Positions 21,637-32,452 of a stretch of 64,000 nt of DNA are shown piece after piece. Source of the DNA: Dichetophora obliterata (Eukaryota > Arthropoda > Insecta > Diptera > Sciomyzidae). Under the pieces are notes generated by a model. It saw nothing but the letters and a program-made list of their open reading frames with translations, made no database searches and had not been told where the DNA came from. The stretch is from positions 10,743,001 through 10,807,000 of the forward strand of contig OY986436.1 of assembly GCA_963920525.1 (NCBI GenBank), written 5' to 3'. Positions within the stretch are counted from its first letter, which is position 1; every line of letters starts with the position of its first letter. Both the position numbers and the translations under genes were made by a program.

Positions 21637-21909
21637 ATTATGTTAGGTTAGGTTAGGTAAAGGTGGCTGAGCCGATAGTCGACTCGTACACTTAGGCCGG
21701 TGCAGGCCCGTTGTGATGCCACATAACCTTTTAAACCTATTTCTCTCCTCAAACTAGTTCGAGCGGATAATGAATTTAAGGATATGCTCATTTCCAGGCA
21801 TGAGACTTCGCCAAGTCCATTTAGAAAGGGTTGGCCCAGAGTTGCCATTCTCCTTTTAGCTAAAGCCGGACATTCGCAGAGGAGGTGCTGAACATTTTCT
21901 TCCTCCTCC

Positions 21910-22480
21910 TCACATCTGCGTTCCGATTAGGCAGTGACCCGTGAGTATTCCTACTATGCTTAACTCAAGCAGTAGGTTGGTGCGTTTTAAATCGTAGGTA
22001 GGCCATGTTAGCTTTGTTATCCTACATGTGTCAAGGTGTTCCCAGCGTTCTTGTGCAAGGCTTAGGGATCTGTTCTTGCACTGGAGTTTATAGGAGGAAA
22101 TGGGCATACCAATAAAGTACTTATTTAAGAGCGTGTTAGAGTTCGTACCCTTCCTTGTCAATTCTTCAGCCAAATTATTGCCCTCGATATCCATATATAG
22201 GTGGATCCTGAGTAGCCTTGCCATCTCGTTAAGAGATTTTCGGCACTCAGTGAGAGTTTTAGAGTTGCCAATATTTGAGTTCAGCGCCTTCAGTGCAGCT
22301 TAGCTAGCGAAAAGATGGACACATTCTTTCCCTCGAGGTCTTTATGAGCTAGAATCTTAGCGGTTTCGTAAATCGTCTAAAGGACGCTTCGATTTCAAGA
22401 TCCTGGGAGTAAATACCTCCCCACACTTGTTCTCGAAGTTTAAATCCATCTGTGAAGATTTTTATGCCGGAGGTTTTAAG
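21910..22480 (-). pseudogene. RNase H domain of the LOA-like element
   Basis: On the minus strand KIFTDGFKLREQVWGG (about 22465-22420) carries the first catalytic Asp of RNase H. Further downstream HLYMDIEGNNLAEELTRKGT (about 22200-22140) corresponds to the GHxxIxGNExADxLA block with the last acidic residue. The region between is frameshifted. This domain removes RNA from RNA-DNA hybrids during target-primed reverse transcription. Confidence 0.8.
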
Positions 22481-24054
22481 GGGAATTTTGTTTGCCCAGT
22501 CTAGCCGTGAAGGGATGCGAACTACGTAGTTCTTGTCACGATTGAAGCAAGGCACACAGCAGTCTGTTTTGTCGAGTGCAGAGGAGTTCAGAATAATTGT
22601 GTGGCCGCAGTTATTACCTTTCCAATTTCCCGATTCTCTTAGTCTTAGAACTGCTGTGTTAGCACATTCTCTGGCAAAGATAGCAAGAGGTGGAAGGTGA
22701 AGCATGGCATTTAGAGCGCTGGTTGGTGTTGAGAACAATGCCCCAATGATACAAAGACCTGCACTTCTTTGCATCTTTGCAAATTTCTGAAGTGCAGTTG
22801 TCTAATCAAGTGCTCTCCACCATACCAGAGAGCCATATATAAGTATAGGGCGGAAAATTTCTGTGAAAATCTAGCGTACTATTTTGGGGGAAAAACCCCA
22901 TTTTTTACCTTTCGCTTTTTTACGGGCAAATAGTGCTATGTTTGCCATTTTAACACGTTCCTTAATGTTAACATTCCAGATAAGCTTCTTATCCAGAATA
23001 ACTCCTATGTATTTCGCGCTGTCACTAAAGAGCAGCCTCGTGCCGTTCAGACTCGGAGGTTCTAAGTTGTGGATTTTGTGAAAAGAATGAGATCTGTTTT
23101 CTCCGGGTTTGGAGGAGTTAGGAGAATTTTTGATGGAGGAAGCCCATCTCGAAAGGATTAAGATTGCTCTCTTCATAAGTTGACAGAGAGTTTAGGGAAA
23201 TTTTCCGCTAAAAACTATTGCGATATCATCAGCATAAGCAATTACCTTGTAGCCTTCCCCCTCCATGATACGCAATAGCTGGTCAGCTGTCACGGACCAC
23301 TGAAGCGGAGACAAGACTCCTCCCTGCGGAGTACCTCTGCTTACAAACCTGCGAGTAGAGGATCCCCCCAGTTCTGAACTCACCACCCTGTCCAAGAGCA
23401 TCTGGTGTATGAAACTTATGAGAAGATCCACCACCCCCAGTTCCGACAAGGCCGAGGTGACCGCACATGGAAGGACGTTATTGAATGTATAGAAAAGCAG
23501 CAAGCGCATATTCTTTGTTCTCAAGTGCCTTTTCGATTTTAGACACAAGAGAGTGGGAAGCTGTTTCTGTAGATCTGCCTTTAATATAGGCATGCTAAGA
23601 TTTTAGAAGCCTGTCAAGTTTCGGCTTTAGAAGAAGCCCAATGAGTCTCTCTAAAATTTTAACCAAAAAGAAGGATAGGCTTATAGGTCTGAAGTCATTC
23701 GGTTTAGTGTGTAAAGACTTACCGGCTCTCGGTATAAAGACAACTTCTGTCTCTCACCAGGCTGTTGGGATATTGTTAAGGAGTAGGCAGCCAAAATAGA
23801 TTGCCTGAAGCCAGGGTACTAATGCATTAAAACTATGGTATAATGCAGATTGTAAACTATGGTATAATGTTAAGCAGTTGAGCTGCTATAATGCCATCGG
23901 GACCTGAAAGTTTATATGGTTGGTACGAATAGATCGCCCATCTTAATTTCTCCTTTCTGGTCAGCTGCTCAATCTGTTCAGGCGTAAGGTCAGAGGAGGA
24001 TGTTTGAAAGCTGAAAATGTCAGAGTGAATATTAGCAGGAAAATCTGCTTCCAT
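22481..24054 (-). pseudogene. Reverse transcriptase domain of the LOA-like element
   Basis: The minus strand gives LSGPDGIIAAQLLNIIP (about 23900), then a frameshifted fingers region (TEVVFIPRAGKSLHTKPNDF-like, 23745-23690), then SRGTPQGGVLSPLQWSVTAD (23350-23290) and the catalytic YKVIAYADDIAIVFSG (23250-23200). KLIWNVNIKERVKMANIAL follows near 22990-22930. The thumb-to-RNase H linker has MLHLPPLAIFARECANTAVL near 22700. The YADD box is intact, but frameshifts separate the parts. Confidence 0.85.
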
Positions 24055-24299
24055 AAGTTTATCTAAGGCTTCGATACATGAATCTGTCCAGGTACCATAT
24101 TCCTTTTGAAGAAAGCTTGGTGCTGTCGGGGATTTTGATAGTATTTTCCTAAGCCTTGAAGCCTCGGAAGTACCTTCTATTTCTGTGCAGAAGGAAGACC
24201 AAGAAGCCCTCTTTGTTTTCCTGATTGCAGTTTTGTAAATAACTAGTTTGGACTTATATCTATTCCATGAGTCCTCACTTTTGCTACGCTTTGCGTAGT

Positions 24300-24735
24300 T
24301 TAAGTCTCTGTGACAGTCCTATCTGAGAATTTCAATCTCCCGAGACTACAATACTGGTTTATGGGATTTTTTAAAAACTTTATCGGACATGCTTTGGTGA
24401 GCGCATCCGAACATTTTTTGGTGATGTCTAGTACCAGAAGGTCTTCTTTGTTAGTAACGGGGGGAGAAGTATCTGAATTTAGTGATTTGTTAATAAGTTC
24501 ATTATACCATCTCCAATTTGTCTTAAGGAAATTTCTTAATTTTTGAGGCAAGGACTGATTGGTTTCTTCCCCGCCACATTCAATATTCCCATGGCCTTAG
24601 AACGAATGTTCACTTAAGACCTTCGATGAGCAAATTTCTTCCGAGAAGTTTTCTGATGCTGGAGTGACATCCAAAACTTCCTTTCGATTTTTAATTGTAA
24701 ACGTTGGCTCACTGCCCTTGTTCATGATATTTTAA
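24300..24735 (-). pseudogene. Endonuclease C-terminus and RT linker of the LOA-like element
   Basis: The minus strand reads NKGSEPTFTIKNRKEVLDVT then SEHSF with a stop before GHGNIEC. This corresponds to the C-terminal strand and the SDH box of apurinic-like endonucleases in R1/LOA elements, here damaged. The linker MPQKLRNFLKTNWRWYNELI follows (24551-24490). Confidence 0.7.
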
Positions 24736-24781
24736 TTAGTGCTAGACGTAGTATACTTTATAGTTTGGTGAATTCAGGTCG

Positions 24782-25651
24782 TGTATTCAGGACGTAGTAA
24801 TATTATACAAGAGTGCTATGCTGCTTGCGTATGCTGTTGACATAGATATCATTGGCCATAATATGCGCGAAGTCAGTGCAGCATTTTCCAGATTAGAAAG
24901 AGAGTCAAGTCGAATGGGTCTGTCAGTGAATGCAGATAAGACGAAATACTTAGTGTCAACAAACAAACAGTTCCAGCGTCTTGGAACCCACGTTACCGTT
25001 GACAATACCTCCTTCGAGGTTGAGAAGAACTTTGTTTATCTGGGATCTAGCATTAATTCAACCAACGACATCAGCATTGAGATCAAACGAAGAATAACTC
25101 TTGCCAACAGGTGTTACTTTGGGCTCAGTAGGCAATTGAGAAGCAGAGCCCTCTCTTGACGAACGAAAATCACGCTCTATAAATCGCTCATCATGCCCGT
25201 CCTACTTTATGCATCACAAACCTGGACGCTGAGCAGTTTAGATGAAAAGACTTTAGGAGAATTCGAGAGAAAGATTATTCGTAAGATCTACGGACCAATC
25301 TGCGTCAATGGCGAGTACCGAATACGGTGGAATACTGAACTGTATGAGCTGTACGCTGACATCGACATAGTCAAGCGCATTAAAATAGAGCGGCTTCGCT
25401 GGCTTGGTCATGTTCAGCGCATAAAAGACGATGCTCCAGTGAAGAAAACATTCGATTCGGTACCCAGCGGCGGTCAACGCAGAAGAGGACGACTGCATCT
25501 TCGTTGGAAAGACCAAGTAGAGGACAACCTGACGAAGCTTGGAATTTCCAACTGGCGCCAGCAAGCGAGAGACAGAAATGGCTGGCGCAAATTCTTAGAT
25601 GAGGCCAAGATTGACATACGGTTGTAGCGCCAACTAAGTAAGTAAGTAAGT
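24782..25651 (+). mobile_element. 5'-truncated RTE-type retrotransposon
   Basis: An 870-bp plus-strand insertion in the minus-strand LOA-like element. ATTCAGGTCG occurs immediately before (24772-24781) and after it (25652-25661), a perfect 10-bp target duplication. The 3' end is the tetranucleotide tail CTAAGTAAGTAAGTAAGT, typical of RTE elements, which end in short tandem repeats rather than poly-A. The 5' part of the element (endonuclease and most of RT) is missing, as expected of abortive target-primed insertion. Confidence 0.92.
24818..25627 (+). pseudogene. RTE reverse transcriptase C-terminal part, one stop codon
   Basis: The frame starts at LLAYAVDIDIIGHNM, where the catalytic YADD has become YAVD. 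It continues through NADKTKYLVSTNKQ, KNFVYLGSSINSTND and IKRRITLANRCYFGLSRQL to an in-frame TGA at 25157. It then goes on in the same frame with MPVLLYASQTWTLSSLD, FERKIIRKIYGPICVNGEY, RIKIERLRWLGHVQRI and RRRGRLHLRWKDQVEDNL to the natural stop at 25627. Only one premature stop (CGA to TGA, at a CpG) and the YADD change are seen, so the insertion is fairly young. Confidence 0.92.
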
Positions 25652-25661
25652 ATTCAGGTCG

Positions 25662-26790
25662 AGGATTTTATTGTTGATCATCCAAAGATCCTGAATCAGC
25701 ACCAAGGCGACATCGCCCGTTGCCAGGTGACGCTGGAGAGCAGCCGAAGCTGCTTTGCAGTGATGCAGGTTAATTTGGAGTACCTGAAATATCCTTAGGT
25801 ACTCCAACTACCGTGATGTCAGCCTCTTCGTCGCTAAGGGGGTCCTCTCACGGATCCTGCTCTTTCAGGAGATTCGTCATCACAGTCGCCAGTTCGGCGG
25901 CGGATAATAGCTCATCCTCGCTTCTAGATACCAATTCGTCAATGTCACTGGAGTTTTCAGTCGTGACACTACAGACCGCACGATTCACAAGTGACATCGT
26001 GTACGTTTTATAGATTCTTGGATGAATCTTACTAAAACCGTAGTTCAAGGTACAGTTTTCTTTGTTGAGTTGCTCCAGACATTCATTATTGAGTATCAAC
26101 AAAACCTTTATCTTGGACCTCTTGGGATCGATTTTGCATTCTCGGCTCTGGATTCCAACTTCACTAGCTTCCAGTTTGGAGTGGAGATAGCTGGGCTGAA
26201 GACCTTCAGCATTTCCAGAATCTTCTTAGGTTCAGATGGGGTGACTTTAACCTGGACTCTGGCTCTTAGTCTGGACGGAATTTCGTCAAAATCCTTCGCT
26301 TTTAGTCAAGCGCTTGGGTAGACCTCACCGACTTTACCAATCACCGCTTTGAATAGCTCAGCGGATCATAGGTTGTCACAGGCTATCAACTCGACATTGC
26401 CCTGAAACCATCCTGCATCCGTGCATGACGGAGGTGGCCCAGGGTTGTCCTTCACCTGCAAGGCGACCTTAGCAAAGCCTCTGTCCAGCTCCATTGGTGC
26501 TTGGGTATCTTACCATCTTCGCTGTTCTGGTCTAACACCCCTATGATTGTGCTGTTTTAAGCAACCGCTGCGAAGGATCTTACCCATACACCATAGACCT
26601 CTTTGGACCTCTTGGCGGTCGGGTTACGGGCAGGTTCTCCACAGATCAATTTCTTTTAGCGGCTGCAATTTTTGGCCGGAGAGGCTCAATCGTGAAGTCC
26701 GGTAAGACCTTTCTCGCCCACTCTATATCTTTCCTAATTTTATTAATGTCGCTCTTCGAGACCTGACTTTCCTTGTGTTAGTTACATATA
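25662..26790 (-). pseudogene. ORF1 (gag-like) and endonuclease start of the LOA-like element
   Basis: The minus strand translates to KDFDEIPSRLRARVQVKVTP and ILEMLKVFSPAISTPNWKLV (26290-26160), then MLILNNECLEQLNKENCTLN with FSKIHPRIYKTY (26100-26000), resembling the central part of R1/LOA ORF1 proteins that bind element RNA. An acidic Ser-rich tail follows (TENSSDIDELVSRSEDEL). The zinc-knuckle motifs of complete ORF1s were not found. ORF2 then begins around 25800 with the endonuclease N-terminus. Confidence 0.65.
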
Positions 26791-27015
26791 AATTTTTATT
26801 TTAATATTATTTTTGTTAAAAATCTCATATGTTTTGATTATTATTGTTTTATATAATAATTTTGTGATATTCTTAAAATTATTATGACTGTGCTCTCCTT
26901 ACTTCTCAATGTTATTTTTAATTAATTGTTATGATATCCTTAAGTATTACATAAGTAGTCTATGAGAGAAAATGTCGCTGTTTTGACGAAATTCCACTAA
27001 ATAAATAAATAAATT
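26791..27015 (+). pseudogene. Jockey-like element 3' end with TAAA tail
   Basis: After the LOA-like insertion the AT-rich 3' UTR of the Jockey-like element continues. It finishes with TCGCTGTTTTGACGAAATTC and a (TAAA)n tail at about 26997-27014, the usual 3' terminus for this group. The target duplication of the outer element could not be identified. Confidence 0.6.
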
Positions 27016-29032
27016 TTTTTGAACTTTAGATTCAATTTTTATTTGACAAACTTTGTTTTTAGTAAAATTGTTGTTATTCAGCGAAGTGGTTGAAAATAAG
27101 GAAATCGTGAAAAAAGGAAAGGTCACACAGACTGATAGATAATTAAGAAACTAACCTCAAAAATGTTTCGCTACCTTAATTTAAAAGACCAGAAAATCAA
27201 TTTGCGTGAAACAGTATGGATTTGTTCCACTGTGCAGCGCTAGGAATAGATGTTAGATGCAATGATAACGAGTGGAGCGGCTTTACAAAAGTGGATGCTA
27301 TTGGAAGCATATTATATCAAAAGGCACAAAAAAACTAAAGCAAATAAAAATAGGCCGCTTCTGATGTTCTTTTCTTTTGAGAATTTTTTCTAGTTTGAAT
27401 TTTTTGCATATTTTATTCTATTTATAAACTTTAATAGAATAAAATTGAAAAGAAAACTATTAACAATAATTTAAAAAGAGCATATTTCGAATGTTTTTTT
27501 TTAAGAAAACGTAACTTTTTTATATTAAAATAAAATTTTGTCATATATTTTAGGAATAGCTTTGTGATTACTAGGGGAATAAGGTCAAAGAACAGTTTAA
27601 TCCCAAAACTTAGGGTCTAAGTTAAGCCCATAAATAAAAAACCTATTTTTTTGTTTAAATATATGTACAAACAAAAACAAGTAATAGATTTGATGCAATA
27701 ATAATAAGTTTCTAAAGTAAATTGCATCAACATGTGCTTGACCTTGAACCTTGAATTTTTCGAAAATGGGCCAAAGGATTTTATAACGTTCAACGCCCTT
27801 AAAAGGGAAGGGGGGGGGGTAAAGTTAATTCGTACAAAAAAGGCATGTTTTTGAGAATTTTTTGTGACGACACAGTTAAAATCTCTTTATTAAAACCAAC
27901 GGTACATTAAAGTAAGACATTCGAAAAATATTGAATAAAATTTTCACGAAGAAATATTAAAAAATACATTGCCGTATTATTCAGCAATTATTCGGAAGTG
28001 CCTCGGAAAAAAGTAGAACTGCGGTGCCCCTCAAAACTTGGTGCTGGATCATCTCAAATCAAAATTCATTCGTTAAATAATAGTTTTCCCCAGGTAATGC
28101 CGAGAGGGTTTTTTAAATTAAAAATTTTCACTTTTTTGGAACACTTTGAAGGGAAAAACGCGATTTTTTGGGAAAAAAATCGGCTAATTTGTTATTGTAA
28201 AATAAAAAATTATTAACATATTTGAAAAAGCTCTCCTCGTAAATTATGTTCAAAATTTCAAAAGGATCAGTGCAGTAGTTTTGAAGTTATGAGGGGCACC
28301 GACTTTGAAAACGAGAGTTGTGGGAAGATCGATTTCGGTTGCTTAAAACGCTGCATCTTCGTTAGTTGTGCTCCGATTTACTTGAAATTTTGACACAATA
28401 CTCCTGACATGTTGTACATTTAGAAAAAAGTTAAACGAAAAACAGTTTTAAAACCTTACCACCTCCCCCCCCTTAAAATTAGCTTCCCCAAATTATGCTT
28501 ATCTGCTTTATGTCCAGCTTATATGATGTTTGGACTTGCGGTCCAAACTTGGTTATTTGCTATTTTGCATCTATCCTTCTTTTATAGCGATACTCTTGAA
28601 CTCACACACAAATGAATCTTAAAGCCATATGAAAAACCTTCTAGAAAGACTTCATGCAACAACTTTCGAACTTTAGCTTTATCTGCAAAAACCGTTATAA
28701 ACTGACGTTTAAGACGCACAAGAAAAAAATTCATGTTTATGCCTTAATCTCTGGCTTGAAAAATGTTGCTGCAAATATTTTTAAAAACTTTTAGCTGATA
28801 CAAAAAAAAAACAACAGCTTAAAATATTCCAACCATCTAATGTTGATGATGTTGTTGTTGTTCTGCCTCTTTTTACCTACTTGCGGGCAATTATCTTACG
28901 GTTATGCTTTGCGCATTTTGTTGTAGAAATATTTTTTATAGCCCAAAAGCAAACGCGATATAAATAAAAGTGTTGCCGCACACTGGGCCACACCAGCACG
29001 AGAAAGTGGCCAAAAGTAAAAGTGACTGTATA
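27016..29032. other. AT-rich stretch without a recognisable gene
   Basis: The only marked features are a G-run at about 27806-27820 and a C-run near 28463-28474 about 650 bp later. With similar A/T-rich flanks these may be the arms of a decayed foldback element (27.78-28.49 kb). A GAGGGGCACCGACTTTG/GCGGTGCCCCTC pair near 28022 and 28290 supports an inverted structure. No protein similarity was recognised. Confidence 0.45.
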
Positions 29033-29035
29033 TTA

Positions 29036-29186
29036 TGCTATGTTCACACTGAGAGCCAAATGCGCACTTAGAGCATTTACTATGTATATTTGTCTCTGTT
29101 ACTCCTACAAAGAGAAAAGGCCCCGTAAAAGGTTCGTAAATGTGGATTTCGTAAATGCGCATTTAGCTCTCAGTGTGAACTTAGCA
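29036..29186. mobile_element. 151-bp MITE with ~33-bp inverted ends
   Basis: It starts TGCTATGTTCACACTGAGAG and ends CTCTCAGTGTGAACTTAGCA. The arms extend inward through AAATGCGCA. TTA flanks both sides (29033-29035 and 29187-29189), a 3-bp duplication as in PIF/Harbinger-type elements. It has no coding capacity. Confidence 0.85.
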
Positions 29187-29334
29187 TTAGACTAGTCGTA
29201 TGGAGAAAAAAAAATTTCGTTTGTTTTTCTTGAGCACCATTTTCATTTTGTTCCTATATATTAAAAATGCATAAAAAAAAGTTTCAATAGAATTTATTCA
29301 TTTGTTATTTATTATTAATTTTTTGTCATTTTTG

Positions 29335-30345
29335 TACTAAGCCATAAAAAAAATTAATAACAAAGTTATAATGAATAAAAAATGAATAATGAATAAAAAA
29401 TGAATTACATTTTTTATTCGTTATTAATTTTTTATTCATTATTCAAATGTTATTCATTAATAATTTTGTATTCATTAAAAATTATGAAAATTATGCTTTT
29501 ATTCATTATTCATTTGTTACTCATTATTAATTTTTTATTCATTATTAATTTTATATATATTATTTATTTGTTAATCATTATACATTTTTTATCCATTATA
29601 AATTTTTTATTCATTATTCATTTTTTATTCATTATTCATTTGTTATTTATTATTAATTTTTTATTAATTTTTGTACTAAGCCATAAAAAATTAATTACAA
29701 AGTAATAATGACTAAAAAATGAATAATGAATAAAAAATGAATTATGAATAAAAAAATCAATAATGCATAACTAATGGATAATGAATAAAAAAATTAATAA
29801 CGAACAAAACATAAATAATGAATAAAAAAATAATTGAAAATTCTGAATTTCTTTGTGAATTGCATTCTTTGTAAATAGCATTCATTATTCATTTTTTAAT
29901 CATTAGTTATTTGTTATTCCTTATTAATTTTTTTATTATTCACTAGCTATTCATTTTTTATTTATGGCATAGGACTAAAATGAATAATTAATAACTAATG
30001 AATAATGAATAAAAATGAATAATGAATAAACAATTAATAATGAATAAAAAATAAATAATGAATAAAAGTGATTCATTAATAAAAAATTAATAATGAATAA
30101 TAAATGAATAATGAATAATTAATAAAAAAATTAATACTGAATAAAAAATTAATAACGAATAACAAATGAATAATGAATAAAAAATGAATAGCGAACAAAA
30201 AATGAATAATGAATAAAAAAAGAATAAAAAATTAATAATGATTAAAAAAAGAATAAAAAACTATAAATGAATAAAAAATAAATAGTGAATAATAAATAGA
30301 TAATGAATAAAAACGAATAATGAATAAAAAAAAGAATTGTAAACT
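29335..30345. repeat. Inverted TGAATAA/TTATTCA minisatellite domain
   Basis: About 1 kb consists of variants of (T)GAATAATGAATAAAAAA and its complement. T-rich orientation dominates at 29400-29660 and 29880-29965, and A-rich orientation at 29340-29400, 29700-29830 and 29985-30340. The strand switches make several large imperfect palindromes. Open frames rich in Ile, Phe and Leu here are repeat by-products. Confidence 0.85.
29829..29885. repeat. Direct repeat, copy 1 (partner at 30587-30645)
   Basis: AATAATTGAAAATTCTGAA followed by TTCTTTGTGAATTGCATTC and AATAGCATTCAT recurs nearly unchanged at 30587-30645, about 760 bp downstream, on the other side of the minisatellite. Confidence 0.75.
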
Positions 30346-30789
30346 TGTATGTATTACTAAGATGTATTATTTGTATGTCAACTCAGAAACTCATAGTGTA
30401 AACAATATTTACATCATTGCTCAAAGCTGACCTCTATGTAAACCACTTCTACGTCTTTGGGTTTTTTAACAAAGGCATACAACTTCGGTCTTTCTTTCCG
30501 ATTGAAGAGCGAACACATAAAGACTAAATAAAAAATAAAAAAATAAAGATCGAACAAAATAAATAAAATCTTCGAAGTTTAAAGAATAATTGAAAATTCT
30601 GAAATTCTTTGTGAATGGCATTCTTTGTGAATAGCATTCATATGAATAAAGAAATTGAATCATTATTCTGAATAACGAAAATAAATAATTGGAGTAAATA
30701 ATTAATAATTTTTTAAAAATTAATGTGAGTTAAAAATTTATTTATAAATTAATTTTGCATTTATTGAATGCTTTCTTATTTCGTTATTT

Positions 30790-31270
30790 ACTGATTCACT
30801 TTTTTTGAATAAAATCGAATTAAATGCATTCTTTTACAGTTCTAATTTTTACCTAGTGTTCGCGCCAGCATCGAATTTGTAAAAATAAAAAAATTTAGGT
30901 GGCAACCCTATGAGCCATAATGAATTTTAAAATTCTGAGTTCAGATTCGAAATCAGTGACGCTCTAACACTGTTTAATTACGTTTAAAGTTTTTATACAG
31001 ATATATTAGGTGGCAACTATTATATAAAAATTACATAATTTTGAAATTCTGACAGCGAATTCCGATTCAGCAACCCATTTTTACCTAGTATTCGAGCCAG
31101 CACTGAATTCGTAAAAATAAAAAATTTATAGGTGGCAGCCCTATTAACCATATTGAATTTTAAAATTCTGACTTTAGATTCGAAATCAGCGACCCCCTTA
31201 GATTATTAAATAATGTTTAGAATTCTTAAAAATACATATTATGAGGTGGCAACCCTTAATATTTAATTCA
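30790..31270. repeat. ~115-bp tandem repeat, about four units
   Basis: AGGTGGCAACCC-like cores recur at 30897, 31008, 31130 and 31244 (spacings 111, 122, 114). Each is preceded by a T/A-rich tract and followed by GAATTTTAAAATTCTGA and a GATTCGAAATCAG-type phrase. Alternate units share TTTTTACCTAGTRTTCGNGCC, giving a 232-bp two-unit higher-order period. Confidence 0.8.
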
Positions 31271-31465
31271 TTCTATACTTATTTGACTCATTGTGTTTTG
31301 AATCAATCACATATGAATACAACTTTGGAAACTTCTTATAATTATTAATATGCATTTTTGAGTAAGTGACTCATGATTAAAAAATTTTATTCATATCCAA
31401 TCTTTGATTTGAATCAGTGTGTTGTGAGTGAATAGTACTCGAGTACTACTTATTTTTAAGTATTC

Positions 31466-31479
31466 GTTGCAGATCTCTG
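31466..31479 (-). mobile_element. Solitary hobo-type hAT terminus
   Basis: GTTGCAGATCTCTG is the complement of CAGAGATCTGCAAC, identical to the left end of the hAT at 7458. The stretch inward (to the left) has TATTCGTT, TACTCGAGTACT and other palindromes typical of hAT subterminal regions. The opposite end was not found, so the element is truncated or rearranged. Confidence 0.5.
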
Positions 31480-32452
31480 CTAGGTATGCATACTCAGAGT
31501 GAACGCTGACATTCTGCAAGACAAGTCCTTATACTGTCAGCAAAAAACCTTGATTGTTCTCTAAAAAAAAATTTGTTTTTAATGCTTCCAGACCAATGCG
31601 GACGATCTGCAAAACTCGTATGCATATTTTCAGCAAGTAGTTAAGATGTCCGCTCATCACGAAATTATTTTTGTAATGCTAAGAGGTCAATTCGGTTGCT
31701 CTGCAAGACTCATATGCATATTTTCATCATATGTCTATTAATCGAATAGTATTTGTAATTTGGAATCATCGAGACGATTGCGTCAGTTGTGATTTGAATT
31801 GTGAATTCGAAGCACGTGCTTATTTGAGGTATGCGGGTATAAAAGGACCGATATTGTAAGTTTTATTGCCATATTTTTAAGCAAAGAAGTAAAGTTTTGT
31901 GATGAATATGTTTTCAGATTATTTAAAGAAACGGTATGATGAAAAAATAGGAATCATTAAATGTATTTTTACTAAGAAAATTATCTTAAATTATAATTAT
32001 GATAGAATAAAGGGAAAACTCTTTAAAATGGTATACACATTTCGTCCAAGCGCTTTTTAGTAAAATTGATTTTCAGAAGCAACTTCTGTCGACAGTTTGA
32101 CTCAATAAAAGTTTGTAGCTGAGGTGAGAAAAGTCCTTAGACTTGCAAAAAAGAAGCTGCATCAGCAGGATTTTGGAATACAAAAATTCAGTGGATGCAG
32201 AAAAATTACTAGTTAAATAGTATTTATTATTATTATAACGTGTCTGAAATTAATTTGTATATTATTTATTTTATATTTTGTTTTTTTTTCATCATTATTA
32301 AATTTTTTTATTTCATTTTTACATAATATTTTTATATTTATATTTAATTTTAGCAATTTACAAAAAATAAAAAAAACTTTAACCCCTGTATATTTTTATA
32401 TGACGTGCAACCTTTCTCTTTCTTACGCTCTTCGAGTGTAAAAATGCTAATA

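Larger units (their letters stand above)
21637..26790 (-). mobile_element. R1/LOA-like non-LTR retrotransposon, minus strand
   Basis: Read on the minus strand, an ORF1-like region (about 26790-25830) is followed by an ORF2. Endonuclease N-terminus: VLQINLHHCKAASAALQRHL and VLIQDLWMINNKIL (25795-25662). Endonuclease C-terminus: SEPTFTIKNRKEVLDVT (about 24720-24665). Then come the RT linker, RT, and an RNase H domain (22450-22150). RT plus RNase H in this order fits the R1/LOA/I group. The middle of the endonuclease is deleted, and an RTE element splits that region. The 3' end carries (CCTAA)3 on the minus strand at 21637-21658. TGTTAG beside both ends may be a short target duplication. Stops and frameshifts are numerous, so it is inactive. 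Confidence 0.8.

Noticed and set aside
21637..21658. GGTTAGGTTAGG resembling the insect TTAGG telomere repeat
   Set aside because: Only three units, located exactly at the 3' end of the LOA-like element, and flies lack TTAGG telomeres. It is better explained as the element tail. A two-unit CCTAA at 44920 is likewise a SINE-like tail.
29400..29705. 101-codon hydrophobic frame that could look like a membrane protein
   Set aside because: It is encoded by TTATTCATT minisatellite units; the hydrophobicity is a codon by-product.
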